From positions 1 to 31,109 of the forward strand of contig CALKWU010000061.1 in assembly GCA_938004015.1 (NCBI GenBank): a stretch of 31,109 nucleotides of DNA, given 5' to 3'. A model generated the notes under the pieces. It had not been told where the DNA came from, made no database searches, and saw nothing but the letters and a program-made list of their open reading frames with translations. Position numbers and translations under genes: made by a program. Positions 1-6,443 of this stretch are shown in pieces. Each line of letters opens with the position of its first letter. Position 1 is the stretch's first letter. Origin of the DNA: an uncultured Oceanobacillus sp. (GTDB taxonomy: Bacteria; Bacillota; Bacilli; Bacillales; Amphibacillaceae).

Positions 1-103
1 CCCCACAGTATTGATTGCCATAACCACAACACGATCGTAATTTTTCACATCCAATAATGGCAGGTCCATCCCGATGAACGACGGAATCTTTTTTTTCAGA
101 CAA
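1..103 (-). CDS. 5' end of an unidentified leftward gene, cut by the window edge and possibly frameshifted
   Basis: On the minus strand an ideal AAAGGAGG (111-118) lies 7 nt before a TTG codon at 103. The frame from this TTG stays open to the window edge but gives a cysteine-rich, unfamiliar peptide. The neighbouring frame, open to the edge and containing ATG at 69, reads like a normal protein (MDLPLLDVKNYDRVVVMAIN). The two frames are joined if one A is removed from the run of eight A residues at codons 3-5, giving MSEKKIPSFIGMDLPLL. I infer either a homopolymer indel (mutation or sequencing error) or a start I have misjudged. The product is not recognised. Confidence 0.45.
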   Translation of the reverse strand, partial: MSEKKDSVVHRDGPAIIGCEKLRSCCGYGNQYCG

Positions 104-214
104 TGTAAAACCTCCTTTGATGTTAATAAGATGTATTTCAATCATATAAAGAGGTAATGACGGTAAATTTAACAAGCGCATTTTTGAAAAAATAATAAAA
201 TAATTATAAAAAAG

Positions 215-241
215 TGAAACAATTGTTGGTCGGTATTCGTG
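215..241 (+). promoter_or_regulatory. ECF-type (SigM-like) promoter of the sigM operon
   Basis: TGAAAC at 215-220 is followed after 17 bases by CGTG at 238-241. This fits the TGAAAC / CGTC-like promoter signature of extracytoplasmic-function sigma factors in Bacillus, and it sits just upstream of an ECF sigma gene, as expected for autoregulation. Function is inferred from the match only. Confidence 0.65.
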
Positions 242-267
242 TTTGACATAAGGGGGGGAGAAGTTGT

Positions 268-753
268 TTGAATATCGAAGAGGTTTTCGAGGAATATTTA
301 GATGACATTTATCGATATCTGTTTTCCTTATGTAAAGATCATTATCTTGCTGAGGATTTGTTACAAGAAACTTTTTATCGTGCATTTTTAAATATTAATT
401 TTCTTAATATGGATAACATTAAACCTTGGTTATTTAAAGTATCTCATAATTTATTGATTGATCATTTCCGTAAAAATAAAAGGAATGTTTTGATTGATGA
501 TGACCAACTCCAATTGATGAAATCATCGACAAATATAGAAGAAAGCATCTTACGAGATGAAATGATGAAAACGATATTAGATGTCATTCGATTACTACCA
601 TTGAAACAGCAAACGGCTATTTTGTTATGTGACTTTCACGATCTAAGTTACGAGGAATGTGCAGAAATAATGGGTGTTTCTTTAGCAAGTTTTAAATCTT
701 CTCTCCATAGAGGAAGAAGAAAAGTTAGACAGTTTAAAAATAGCGAGGTGTAA
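268..753 (+). CDS. sigM: ECF RNA polymerase sigma factor SigM
   Basis: A 161-residue ECF sigma factor, close to B. subtilis SigM (163 aa). Region 2 is at residues 5-75, with the AEDLLQETFYRAF stretch and the KPWLFKVSHNLLIDHFR segment for -10 recognition. Region 4 is at residues 105-158, with a helix-turn-helix (LSYEECAEIMGVSLASFKSSLHRGRRK) for -35 recognition. The start is TTG at 268, 7 nt after a purine-rich AGGGGGGGAG. The assignment as SigM rather than another ECF factor rests on the two following genes, which match YhdL and YhdK in size, sequence features and order. In B. subtilis SigM responds to cell-wall stress, salt and acid and is held inactive by YhdL/YhdK. The promoter at 215-241 suggests positive autoregulation. 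Confidence 0.88.
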   Translation: MNIEEVFEEYLDDIYRYLFSLCKDHYLAEDLLQETFYRAFLNINFLNMDNIKPWLFKVSHNLLIDHFRKNKRNVLIDDDQLQLMKSSTNIEESILRDEMMKTILDVIRLLPLKQQTAILLCDFHDLSYEECAEIMGVSLASFKSSLHRGRRKVRQFKNSEV

Positions 754-757
754 GTAT

Positions 758-1816
758 ATGGATAAGGAAAAGTTTAACGATTTACTGAACAAGTATAAAA
801 AGGATGCTCTTTCTAAGGAAGAAGAAGCTCTGTTTGAGAGAGAATTGGATAAATATGAAGCTTACCAGGATTTTCTTGACGAAGAATCGGAGAACGATAT
901 TAAAAAGACAATTTCAAAGTCCCCTAACAACAATCATATGAAGTCACTGAATAAAGGTAAAAGAAAGGCCATTATATCAAATGCGTTAATGACAATCTCA
1001 TTGATTTTAATGATTTTACCAATTTGTACAGTATTTTCATTCATATATTATGGATATGGTATTGCTGACAGTCGCGGCAATAACTTTATTCAAGTTGCAG
1101 CAGACACCATTTCCGTCACCGAACCGAATGCATCAATTGATTTCCAAAATATTAGAACCAGTGTTGGTCTGTTTTCGATGGAGGCACATTTTGATATATA
1201 TAAACAAATTGGAAAAAAACAAGAATATATTAGAACGGATCGTTTAACGTTATTCCTGAATGAAGTGGATCAACCAGAGCGACTAAAAGATTCCAATCAC
1301 CCAAAATTTACACATCCGGGTAATCCGTCTGTTTCAACTTATCATACTGTAAACCAATACCTTCATAACTTACCTGATGGAACAGTATCAGAGATTTATG
1401 TGTCACTCGATACGTTCTATAGTGAAGAAGAAATTAAAGATTTATTCAGTGACATCGACTTGGAAATTCTCTGGTACGCCGTTAATACTGGGATAGTGGA
1501 TGATCCCAATTATATGGCTATTGGTTACCCCGCCGTGGATGGTGACATTAATTCTTCTTTTAGTAGTAAAGAGGAAAATGGCAAACAGTTTATCGAGGTT
1601 TTAAACAACTTAAGTAAATACCAGGCCTGGACAGAAACGATTACGAAAAATAAATCATTAAACATCAACGAAATCAAGAAATTCATAGATGAAAATGGCA
1701 TCGGAATTTATGGTGTTGTAGTAACTGGACCGACAAAAGAGCTTCTAAAACTAAATGAAATTCCTGCAGTAACAAATCAATATATAGGGGGAGTTGAATT
1801 ATGGAATTGGCAATAA
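758..1816 (+). CDS. yhdL: Anti-SigM factor YhdL
   Basis: A 352-residue membrane anti-sigma factor (B. subtilis YhdL is 358 aa). The N-terminal about 70 residues are cytoplasmic, charged and helical, and would bind SigM. One transmembrane helix follows at about residues 72-98 (ALMTISLILMILPICTVFSF). The rest is extracytoplasmic and carries the Sigma_reg_C-type segment GTVSEIYVSLDTFYSEEEIK. The extreme C-terminus, VVTGPTKE...VELWNWQ, is characteristic of the YhdL family. The gene starts 4 nt after the sigM stop, and its GAGGTG ribosome site overlaps the end of sigM, implying translational coupling. YhdL is essential in B. subtilis because unrestrained SigM is toxic. Confidence 0.88.
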   Translation: MDKEKFNDLLNKYKKDALSKEEEALFERELDKYEAYQDFLDEESENDIKKTISKSPNNNHMKSLNKGKRKAIISNALMTISLILMILPICTVFSFIYYGYGIADSRGNNFIQVAADTISVTEPNASIDFQNIRTSVGLFSMEAHFDIYKQIGKKQEYIRTDRLTLFLNEVDQPERLKDSNHPKFTHPGNPSVSTYHTVNQYLHNLPDGTVSEIYVSLDTFYSEEEIKDLFSDIDLEILWYAVNTGIVDDPNYMAIGYPAVDGDINSSFSSKEENGKQFIEVLNNLSKYQAWTETITKNKSLNINEIKKFIDENGIGIYGVVVTGPTKELLKLNEIPAVTNQYIGGVELWNWQ

Positions 1817-2094
1817 AAGGCATTAAATTTTCGAGGTTATTCTCTCTGATTAGTTTTTGGATTGGGTTTATCAATCTTTTTAGTTTGAATATAGCTATTT
1901 TGATGCAAAGGAATATTTTTCCCTCTTATTACTCTTATATGATATTTGTAGGGATCATTTCCGGTATTATTGCACTGTTGTTTAGAACAAACAATAGAGG
2001 TTTTACAATTTTAGGTTTGTCGATGAATCTATTAGCTGGTTTAACCATAATAAGTATACTTGTTTTCTCTTTTTCCATTAATCCATCCCCTTAA
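1801..2094 (+). CDS. yhdK: Anti-SigM accessory membrane protein YhdK
   Basis: A 97-residue, very hydrophobic protein with about three predicted membrane helices (roughly residues 10-33, 40-58, 65-92), matching B. subtilis YhdK (96 aa). YhdK works with YhdL to hold SigM at the membrane. It overlaps the last 16 nt of yhdL in another frame and has its own GGGGGAG ribosome site at 1786-1792. It is the last gene of the sigM operon. I see no strong terminator between it and the next gene. Confidence 0.82.
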   Translation: MELAIKGIKFSRLFSLISFWIGFINLFSLNIAILMQRNIFPSYYSYMIFVGIISGIIALLFRTNNRGFTILGLSMNLLAGLTIISILVFSFSINPSP

Positions 2095-2115
2095 TATCAA
2101 AAAAGTTGTGTCTAC

Positions 2116-2145
2116 TTGTTTTTAAAATGTTAACACCTCTTTATA
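2116..2145 (+). promoter_or_regulatory. Candidate SigO/RsoA-type promoter of the phospholipase A2-like gene
   Basis: TTGTTTT begins at 2116 and CTCTTTATAT begins at 2137, a start-to-start distance of 21 nt. The same two boxes with exactly the same spacing occur upstream of the split sigma operon (4437 and 4416, minus strand) and of the yvrJ-family operon (6118 and 6139). The three spacers are unrelated, so this is not a recent duplication. Assignment to SigO/RsoA is an inference. Confidence 0.5.
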
Positions 2146-2177
2146 TCATGAATCAAAAATTTTAAGGAGGTTGTTTT

Positions 2178-2972
2178 ATGTTTGGAAATGGTCGACATTT
2201 ATCACAAGAGGAGATCAGTAAGCTGAAGATTGTGGAAAAAGAAGCATTGGATAAAATCAAAGCCTATGCCAGTAATTTTATTGAAGGGATACCAAACTTT
2301 CCTACAGAGGAAAAAGCCTTTTCCTATGACATGTATCATCCGGCATTTAAAGAAAATGCAAGGTACAATGGTTTTGTTGGTATTGGCACTACCCATTATC
2401 AAAAATTCGGGGATAATTTGTTAGTTGAGTTCAATGAAATAAGCATTCCCGAGAAAAATAAAAAATTTAAAACAATCCATGGCTATTTTAATTTTAAAGT
2501 TGATGGTAAGGTTATTTCACAAAAAGTTGAGATTATAGAAAATGGGGATTTAGTTGTAAATCATGCAGCGGAAGCGGAATCAGATTATTATGATATCCCC
2601 TCAGATGAATTTCCAAATGACCCTAACTATTCTCCAGGAGAAATATTGAATGATGATCATATTACCCCTCAATGGGGAGCGCTTTGTGTAAACACATGCT
2701 GTAAGTTTAGAAAATATGGTAATCCATTTGGCACACTAGTAACTTATAGACACTGTGGTTCAAATTGTGGAACTTTCGGTGCCCATGGTGGTGGTACTCC
2801 TGTCAACGCCTTAGACCGCTGTTGTGCATCACATGATGCTTGCTGGCACAATTTTGGTTCATGGGATTGTGAATGTGATCGAATCTTGGTGAATTGTGCT
2901 AGAAACACGAATGATGCAGGTTCAAGTAGGGTTGCAAACTTCTTCGCCGCTGTAGTTTTAGCTAACTGCTAA
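2178..2972 (+). CDS. Phospholipase A2-like protein with a long N-terminal domain and no signal peptide
   Basis: 264 residues. The C-terminal about 95 residues carry the hallmarks of a secreted-type phospholipase A2: a Ca-binding-loop-like YRHCGSNCG with downstream glycines (190-206), the active-site segment LDRCCASHDAC (212-222) with His219 followed by Asp220, and CECDRILVNC (231-240) supplying the catalytic partner Asp234. Twelve cysteines, all in residues 170-264, could form six disulfides, implying an extracellular destination. Yet the N-terminus (MFGNGRHLSQEEISKL) is hydrophilic with no signal peptide. Residues 1-160 form an unrecognised domain, perhaps a propeptide, chaperone or targeting part. 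The start ATG follows AAGGAGG at 2163-2169. It would hydrolyse the sn-2 acyl bond of phospholipids; this activity is inferred from motifs only. Confidence 0.8.
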   Translation: MFGNGRHLSQEEISKLKIVEKEALDKIKAYASNFIEGIPNFPTEEKAFSYDMYHPAFKENARYNGFVGIGTTHYQKFGDNLLVEFNEISIPEKNKKFKTIHGYFNFKVDGKVISQKVEIIENGDLVVNHAAEAESDYYDIPSDEFPNDPNYSPGEILNDDHITPQWGALCVNTCCKFRKYGNPFGTLVTYRHCGSNCGTFGAHGGGTPVNALDRCCASHDACWHNFGSWDCECDRILVNCARNTNDAGSSRVANFFAAVVLANC

Positions 2973-3004
2973 TATTGAGATTACTCATTTCAAAACAGCC
3001 CCTT

Positions 3005-3048
3005 AGAGTACTAGGTAATTTTACCTAGTACTCTATTCTATATATTTT
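3005..3048. terminator. Hairpin at the end of the phospholipase gene
   Basis: Perfect 14-bp arms at 3005-3018 and 3021-3034 (AGAGTACTAGGTAA and its complement) flank a 2-nt centre and are followed by a T/A-rich tract. This is likely a terminator for the gene ending at 2972, although the following T tract is interrupted. Confidence 0.55.
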
Positions 3049-3132
3049 AAGAACAAAATCAATTACATACACCTAAGTCTCATGATAAGTTTTCATCTTC
3101 CTTAAAACTATTCTATCCATATATAATAGAAA

Positions 3133-3174
3133 TAGCCACAAGGAAGAGGGTTTCCTTTTGTGGCTACTTATTTA
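3133..3174. terminator. Second hairpin, possible bidirectional terminator
   Basis: Arms TAGCCACAAGGA (3133-3144) and TCCTTTTGTGGCTA (3153-3166) pair with a 2-nt bulge. A/T-rich tracts lie on both sides. It could end transcripts arriving from either direction; no strong uridine run is present. Confidence 0.4.
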
Positions 3175-3179
3175 TTACA

Positions 3180-3603
3180 GCCATCAATTTGATTCGGTTA
3201 TGCCATGTTTCAGATCCACCTGTTGAAAAGTATTTGCCCCATAAGTGACGTCAGTGTGTCATTTATTTGTTATGCACTTTCTTAACCACAGCTTTTGCAG
3301 CTTGCCCTTAACACTGTGATACTTCTTAGTGATCGTTGGAAAGAGCTGAAACCACACCAGCGGAATCAGAAATGCTTGTCCGTGGCAATCTATTGATGCG
3401 AATGAGCCCTCAAGGGTTGAATTTTTGCCATTCGCATTCTAAACTGTTACCACGGACACAAACAAGGTTAAGAGTGGTGAGGGAATGGCCGTCACTTGGC
3501 AATAGTGGATCAAAGCTGTGTCCTAAGCGGGTCAAAAACATGGCAGAAGTGGAGCTAACCTATGTCTTTCTTCTGTTATTTATACTTCTAATTCAACGAT
3601 ATC
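3180..3603. other. Gene-free decayed stretch with a long interrupted palindrome
   Basis: No intact gene is seen. A rightward open frame at 3336-3647 lacks a ribosome site and a recognisable protein. On the minus strand, frames across about 3440-3190 read as protein-like segments broken by stops, suggesting an old pseudogene that I cannot name. At 3377-3456 the outer arms TGTCCGTGG / CCACGGACA and inner arms ATGCGAATG / CATTCGCAT form an interrupted palindrome about 80 nt long. It could be an end of a lost mobile element or a structured RNA. Confidence 0.4.
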
Positions 3604-3789
3604 TTATTCAAGCAATTCCCATAGACTTGGACAGTCATGATAGTTGATTGAATGATATTTTTCTATTATTTTCATAATTATTTCTTGCTCAAGATCTTCT
3701 CTATCTTGATAATCCGTGTTCCTAAGACTTTTTTTGATTTTCGGTTTGAAGCTATCTAAAATATCGACTAATACGTCATGTTTATTCAT
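3604..3789 (-). CDS. rsoA: RsoA-like small sigma subunit (sigma region 2 fragment)
   Basis: A 61-residue acidic/basic protein consisting of a single sigma-70 region 2-like segment: DREDLEQEIIMKIIEKYHSINY (here residues 28-49) resembles the core-binding helix of region 2. The gene overlaps the 3' end of the preceding sigma gene by 8 nt (ATGAATAA junction), so the two are co-translated. In B. subtilis the RsoA (YvrHa) protein provides the region-2 function and works only together with SigO (YvrI), which provides region 4; a small region-2 gene directly after a region-4 gene is the diagnostic arrangement. B. subtilis RsoA is somewhat longer, by my recollection about 79 aa. Confidence 0.65.
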   Translation of the reverse strand: MNKHDVLVDILDSFKPKIKKSLRNTDYQDREDLEQEIIMKIIEKYHSINYHDCPSLWELLE

Positions 3790-4372
3790 TTTTGATCATC
3801 TCCTTGCTTAAATATAATTTTAGTTTTTTTATGGCTGTTCTGTGGTGGTTGGATATATTCTGGGGAGTTGTCTGTAGTTTGATCGATACTTCTTTTAGGA
3901 GCATATTTTTATGGTAAATCATATCTAAGATCAACAGCTGTTTTTCTGTCAGCGTTTTCAAAGCTTCGATAAGCTTTTCGTTTTCTATTTCCTCCATTAA
4001 ATTCCTACTCAATTGAATCGATTCTGGCCTGTAGTCTTTGACTAAATCGATGATTGGTGTCCTGCTATCAATTGATGATGCTTTATCCAATATTAATAGG
4101 TTCCTTTCCCTTTGTTTTCTTCTTTTTTTGTCAAAGTCCTGACTGAAGAAATGAATCAAATTGTTTATATATGAGATTCTTCGTACTTTAATGCAGTGAG
4201 CTTTGAATTCCATGTCGACTTTATTTTTATTCTTATCTGTTGGGTCAATGATATAATTCTTAAGCAGGGACAGGTTATCTTCGTTCGACAAAAACCTGAG
4301 TAACAACGGGTTCTCTTCAATCTTCTTCTTGTTTTTGACGAGAAAACGGATGATTTTTTGATCATTATCCAT
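3782..4372 (-). CDS. sigO: SigO-like alternative sigma factor subunit (region 4)
   Basis: 196 residues. The C-terminal about 60 residues form a sigma region 4 helix-turn-helix (LTEKQLLILDMIYHKNMLLKEVSIKLQ, then TTPQNISNHHRTAIKKLKLYL; two adjacent segments). The N-terminal half is charged and helical and lacks a clear -10 recognition region 2. That gap is filled by the small protein encoded just downstream. The start ATG at 4372 has GGAGAGAGG close upstream. The operon has a candidate autoregulated promoter at 4405-4437, which shares both boxes with the yvrJ-family and phospholipase genes. In B. subtilis SigO-RsoA activates oxdC-yvrL, yvrJ and its own operon; no oxdC is in this window. It could also be another divergent sigma factor of the TcdR/UviA type. 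Confidence 0.65.
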   Translation of the reverse strand: MDNDQKIIRFLVKNKKKIEENPLLLRFLSNEDNLSLLKNYIIDPTDKNKNKVDMEFKAHCIKVRRISYINNLIHFFSQDFDKKRRKQRERNLLILDKASSIDSRTPIIDLVKDYRPESIQLSRNLMEEIENEKLIEALKTLTEKQLLILDMIYHKNMLLKEVSIKLQTTPQNISNHHRTAIKKLKLYLSKEMIKNE

Positions 4373-4404
4373 ATAACCTCTCTCCTTTAACTTAAATTTT
4401 CATA

Positions 4405-4437
4405 TAATATAAAGAGAAATTATAAAAAATAAAACAA
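4405..4437 (-). promoter_or_regulatory. Candidate autoregulated promoter of the split sigma operon
   Basis: On the minus strand TTGTTTTA starts at 4437 and CTCTTTATATTA starts at 4416, a 21-nt start-to-start spacing identical to the copies at 2116 and 6118. It lies 32-65 nt upstream of the sigma gene ATG, a normal promoter distance. No good sigma-A promoter competes at this position. Confidence 0.55.
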
Positions 4438-4770
4438 GTAATATCCCATGCAACCGATTGTACGTCTCTGATATAGTGCGAAATAAAATAAAAAAACACC
4501 TTTAAACAGGTGTTTCCAATAACTATTTTTATGAATACGTTTCATTTTCTTCGGTTGAAAACCTAAAATTCTCTCTTCTTCTACATTTTCTCTATTTATA
4601 ATTCTTATAAACGGGATACTTTGCGCATAAAACATCTCAAGTTCATTATCTAATTCTGGATTTTCAATATTTCTGTCTGTAAATGAAATTTTATTTTCTT
4701 TCAACCATTCCCTCAATCCAGAACAATAACTACAAGTGTCGTTTGCGTACACGATAACTTCATAGTTCAC
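4420..4770 (-). CDS. Glutaredoxin-like protein with an anomalous C-terminal extension
   Basis: Residues 1-80 form a glutaredoxin/thioredoxin-like fold: a beta strand, the redox motif TCSYC (residues 12-16), and the SIPFIRI segment with its cis-proline. GTG at 4770 follows GAGGGAGG with an 8-nt gap. The family normally ends near residue 80-85. Here the frame runs on to 116 residues, through a complete intrinsic terminator (4484-4515) and into the sigma operon promoter. The tail is therefore probably not authentic. A TAA and a TAG lie in the +1 frame right after MKRIH, so a small indel near 4530 may have removed the stop. It would reduce disulfides or mixed thiols in the cytoplasm. Confidence 0.65.
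   Translation of the reverse strand: MNYEVIVYANDTCSYCSGLREWLKENKISFTDRNIENPELDNELEMFYAQSIPFIRIINRENVEEERILGFQPKKMKRIHKNSYWKHLFKGVFLFYFALYQRRTIGCMGYYLFYFL
4484..4515 (-). terminator. Intrinsic terminator inside the annotated end of the glutaredoxin frame
   Basis: On the minus strand an 8-bp stem AAACACCT / AGGTGTTT (4508-4515 and 4494-4501) with a 6-nt loop is followed by a T-rich run (about 4484-4493). It most likely ends the glutaredoxin transcript. Confidence 0.75.
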
Positions 4771-4944
4771 TGCTCATTCCTCCCTCTATATACTCCTTTT
4801 GTTATATTCAAGCTTTACAAATCTATAAATCGTGCTCGACATCACACCACTTCCGTTAAATCTCATAAACCTTTGCACACATGATTCATTTTGTATATTA
4901 ATTATGCATAATTGTAATTTCACTGCTGTAAAGGTGTTTCAAAA

Positions 4945-5130
4945 ATGGGTTTTGACCAGCTTGATTATTTTCGAATCGTCGCAAAGCTCCAAAGTTTCAC
5001 AAAAACTTCTAAAGAGTTGAATCGGTCATAGCCAGTGTTAAGCCGTGCGATTGAAAAGATGTGGATGTATCTTTACTGGAAAAAAACTTAAGGAGAAGTC
5101 GGTGAGACTCAGGGATAAGATTTGATTTAC
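4945..5130 (+). pseudogene. LysR-family regulator, N-terminal remnant
   Basis: From ATG at 4945 the frame reads MGFDQLDYFRIVAKLQSF and continues TKTSKELNRS, then a TAG, then PVLSRAIEK. This is the classic LysR winged-helix start (usually ...LNxSQPALSRAIxxLE), with CAG to TAG at the conserved glutamine. A frameshift follows; DVDVSLLEK and VRLR continue the domain in other frames. Nothing convincing of the effector domain remains. A palindrome ATTATGCATAAT lies at about 4899-4910 in its former promoter region. Confidence 0.75.
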
Positions 5131-5231
5131 TACCAAACAAATAAGGAACCATTTTAAAGAATGAACTTCATGAGAATTCGTATTGGAGAAGTGGGGAACA
5201 TGAAAAGATAGTAACCTCGTCCTCAGATCGT

Positions 5232-5500
5232 TTAATTAATACAGATAGTGACTTGCTCACCAATGACGAAATGAAAAATGATTAGATTGAGGACCGTATT
5301 GCCCCATCTTTTTAACATTTTCAGTGTGCAGATATGAACGGTATAAGAATCGTCAGGTGAGTAAATGGATTGTATATGTTCCTTTCCACCTATGTAAGAG
5401 GCTAAATGAATTGAAAAGAATATTATCAAAAGAAGAACAGTCAATATGATCGAAAGCCAACTTCTGGTTATGAAAATGACGTGTCTTTATATTGATGACC
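5232..5500 (-). pseudogene. Remnant of a small membrane-anchored protein gene
   Basis: The minus strand reads one hydrophobic N-terminal helix (LSIILTVLLLIIFFSIHLAS) followed by SPDDSYTVHI. This resembles small membrane-anchored bacterial proteins with an SPDxxYT motif (DUF5412-like). After this point the good reading moves to another frame and meets stops. The family assignment is tentative. Confidence 0.4.
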
Positions 5501-5862
5501 AAATATTGCAAAAACAAACAAAGTAACGATTAACTATAGGTAAAAAAGATAAGAAATAGTGATCAAATCTTGTTTAATGCAAACATAAAGAATATAAGAA
5601 TAGATTAAAATACATAGCAGGCAACTTCTTAATCATACATTTTGAATCTCCATTATCAATTTCTTCAGCAAATACGTCGGAAGAAAAGACAACGATTGCA
5701 ATAAGCGATACTTATAAAATCAATTTTTCAAAGACGTCTTCATCTATCATTATATAATGATAGAGTATTTTGTAAATTACGTAATTTATTACAATACATC
5801 ACGATGATTCACTTTTTCACAAACAAATTACGTAATCTTCACACCTAACTAGAGTTTACTGA
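5501..5862. other. AT-rich gene-free stretch
   Basis: No gene is seen. Two copies of the palindromic octamer TTACGTAA lie at 5777-5784 (within the 14-nt palindrome AAATTACGTAATTT) and 5828-5835, 51 nt apart. They could be paired protein-binding sites, but nothing intact lies close downstream. Confidence 0.35.
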
Positions 5863-6111
5863 ATATCCAGGAATTGTACCGCCAATAAAATTCTGTATGA
5901 AACGAAGACAAATCATATCACCAGTATCGTACAGCTGCATGTCCGACTCATTGTGAAGGAAAAGCGAGTGCGAGTGTTGAATTTGATTCCAAACTATTGG
6001 TCAGTATGGTGGATGGCTTTGCCTTATTATCCTACAGAACATTCACGACTAGAAGGTGCCGATCATTTGACGCTTAACTATAAAAATTATACCGAACACA
6101 ATTTATTCTAG
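5863..6111 (+). pseudogene. 3' remnant of an unidentified gene
   Basis: An 82-codon frame is open from 5863 to a TAG at 6109-6111, without a plausible start codon or ribosome site; a TGA sits directly before it. It contains protein-like segments such as VRLIVKEKRVRVLNLIPNYW and YYPTEHSRLEGADHL. I do not recognise the family. It looks like the end of a gene whose beginning was deleted. Confidence 0.35.
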
Positions 6112-6117
6112 TGATGG

Positions 6118-6148
6118 TTGTTTTTAAACGCATCCGTTCTCTTTTATA
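6118..6148 (+). promoter_or_regulatory. Candidate SigO/RsoA-type promoter of the yvrJ-family operon
   Basis: TTGTTTTT starts at 6118 and CTCTTTTATA starts at 6139, again 21 nt apart. In B. subtilis yvrJ is a SigO-RsoA target, which supports the assignment. Transcription would begin near 6155, placing the tRNA-like element at 6167-6237 in the 5' leader. Confidence 0.55.
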
Positions 6149-6166
6149 AATGAAACATTTTTACTT

Positions 6167-6237
6167 GGTCAATTAGTCAAATGGAATGGCGGAGGTCTAC
6201 GAAACCTCCATTCTCGGTTCGAGTCCGAGTATCACCT
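6167..6237 (+). tRNA. Degenerate tRNA-Arg(ACG)-like element
   Basis: It folds as a tRNA. T8 A9 is followed by a D stem GTCA/TGGC (6176-6179, 6187-6190) with GG in the loop. The anticodon stem GAGGT/ACCTC has loop CTACGAA (anticodon ACG at 6199-6201). After a 4-nt variable loop comes a perfect T stem CTCGG/CCGAG with loop TTCGAGT. The acceptor stem is poor: GGTCAAT (6167-6173) against TATCACC (6230-6236) gives only four pairs, and no CCA is encoded. It is therefore probably a tRNA pseudogene, a tRNA-derived leader structure, or an unusual tRNA. It ends 26 nt before the yvrJ-family start codon. Confidence 0.55.
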
Positions 6238-6262
6238 TAAAACCAAGAAAGGAGTGGCTTGG

Positions 6263-6430
6263 ATGGCTCCCGAATCTATTCCTGTATGGATATCATTAAT
6301 AGGTAATTTTGGTTTTCCAATTGCAATAACGATTTATCTTTTTATTAGATTTGAACGTAAATTAGATAAATTAGAAGCTGTGATCACGCATCTAGCAGAT
6401 GGGATTAAATCGATTGATAAAATAAACTGA
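6263..6430 (+). CDS. yvrJ: YvrJ-family small membrane protein
   Basis: 55 residues: MAPESIPVWISLIGNFGFPIA leads (in two parts, residues 1-14 and 15-21) into a single membrane helix ending near IYLFIRFE, then a charged amphipathic tail (KLDKLEAVITHLADGIKSID). The NFGFPI motif followed by a helix and a short coiled tail is the signature of the YvrJ family. Its function is unknown; general build (one helix, charged tail) recalls phage/bacteriocin holin-like peptides such as BhlA/UviB. The ribosome site AAAGGAGTGG (6249-6258) precedes ATG. It forms an operon with the next gene (13-nt gap) and has a SigO-type candidate promoter. Confidence 0.78.
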   Translation: MAPESIPVWISLIGNFGFPIAITIYLFIRFERKLDKLEAVITHLADGIKSIDKIN

Positions 6431-6443
6431 GAGGAGTTGCGAA

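Noticed and set aside
3336..3647. A 103-codon rightward open frame
   Set aside because: It has no ribosome site, runs through a palindrome, is low in recognisable protein features and ends inside the sigma subunit gene on the other strand.
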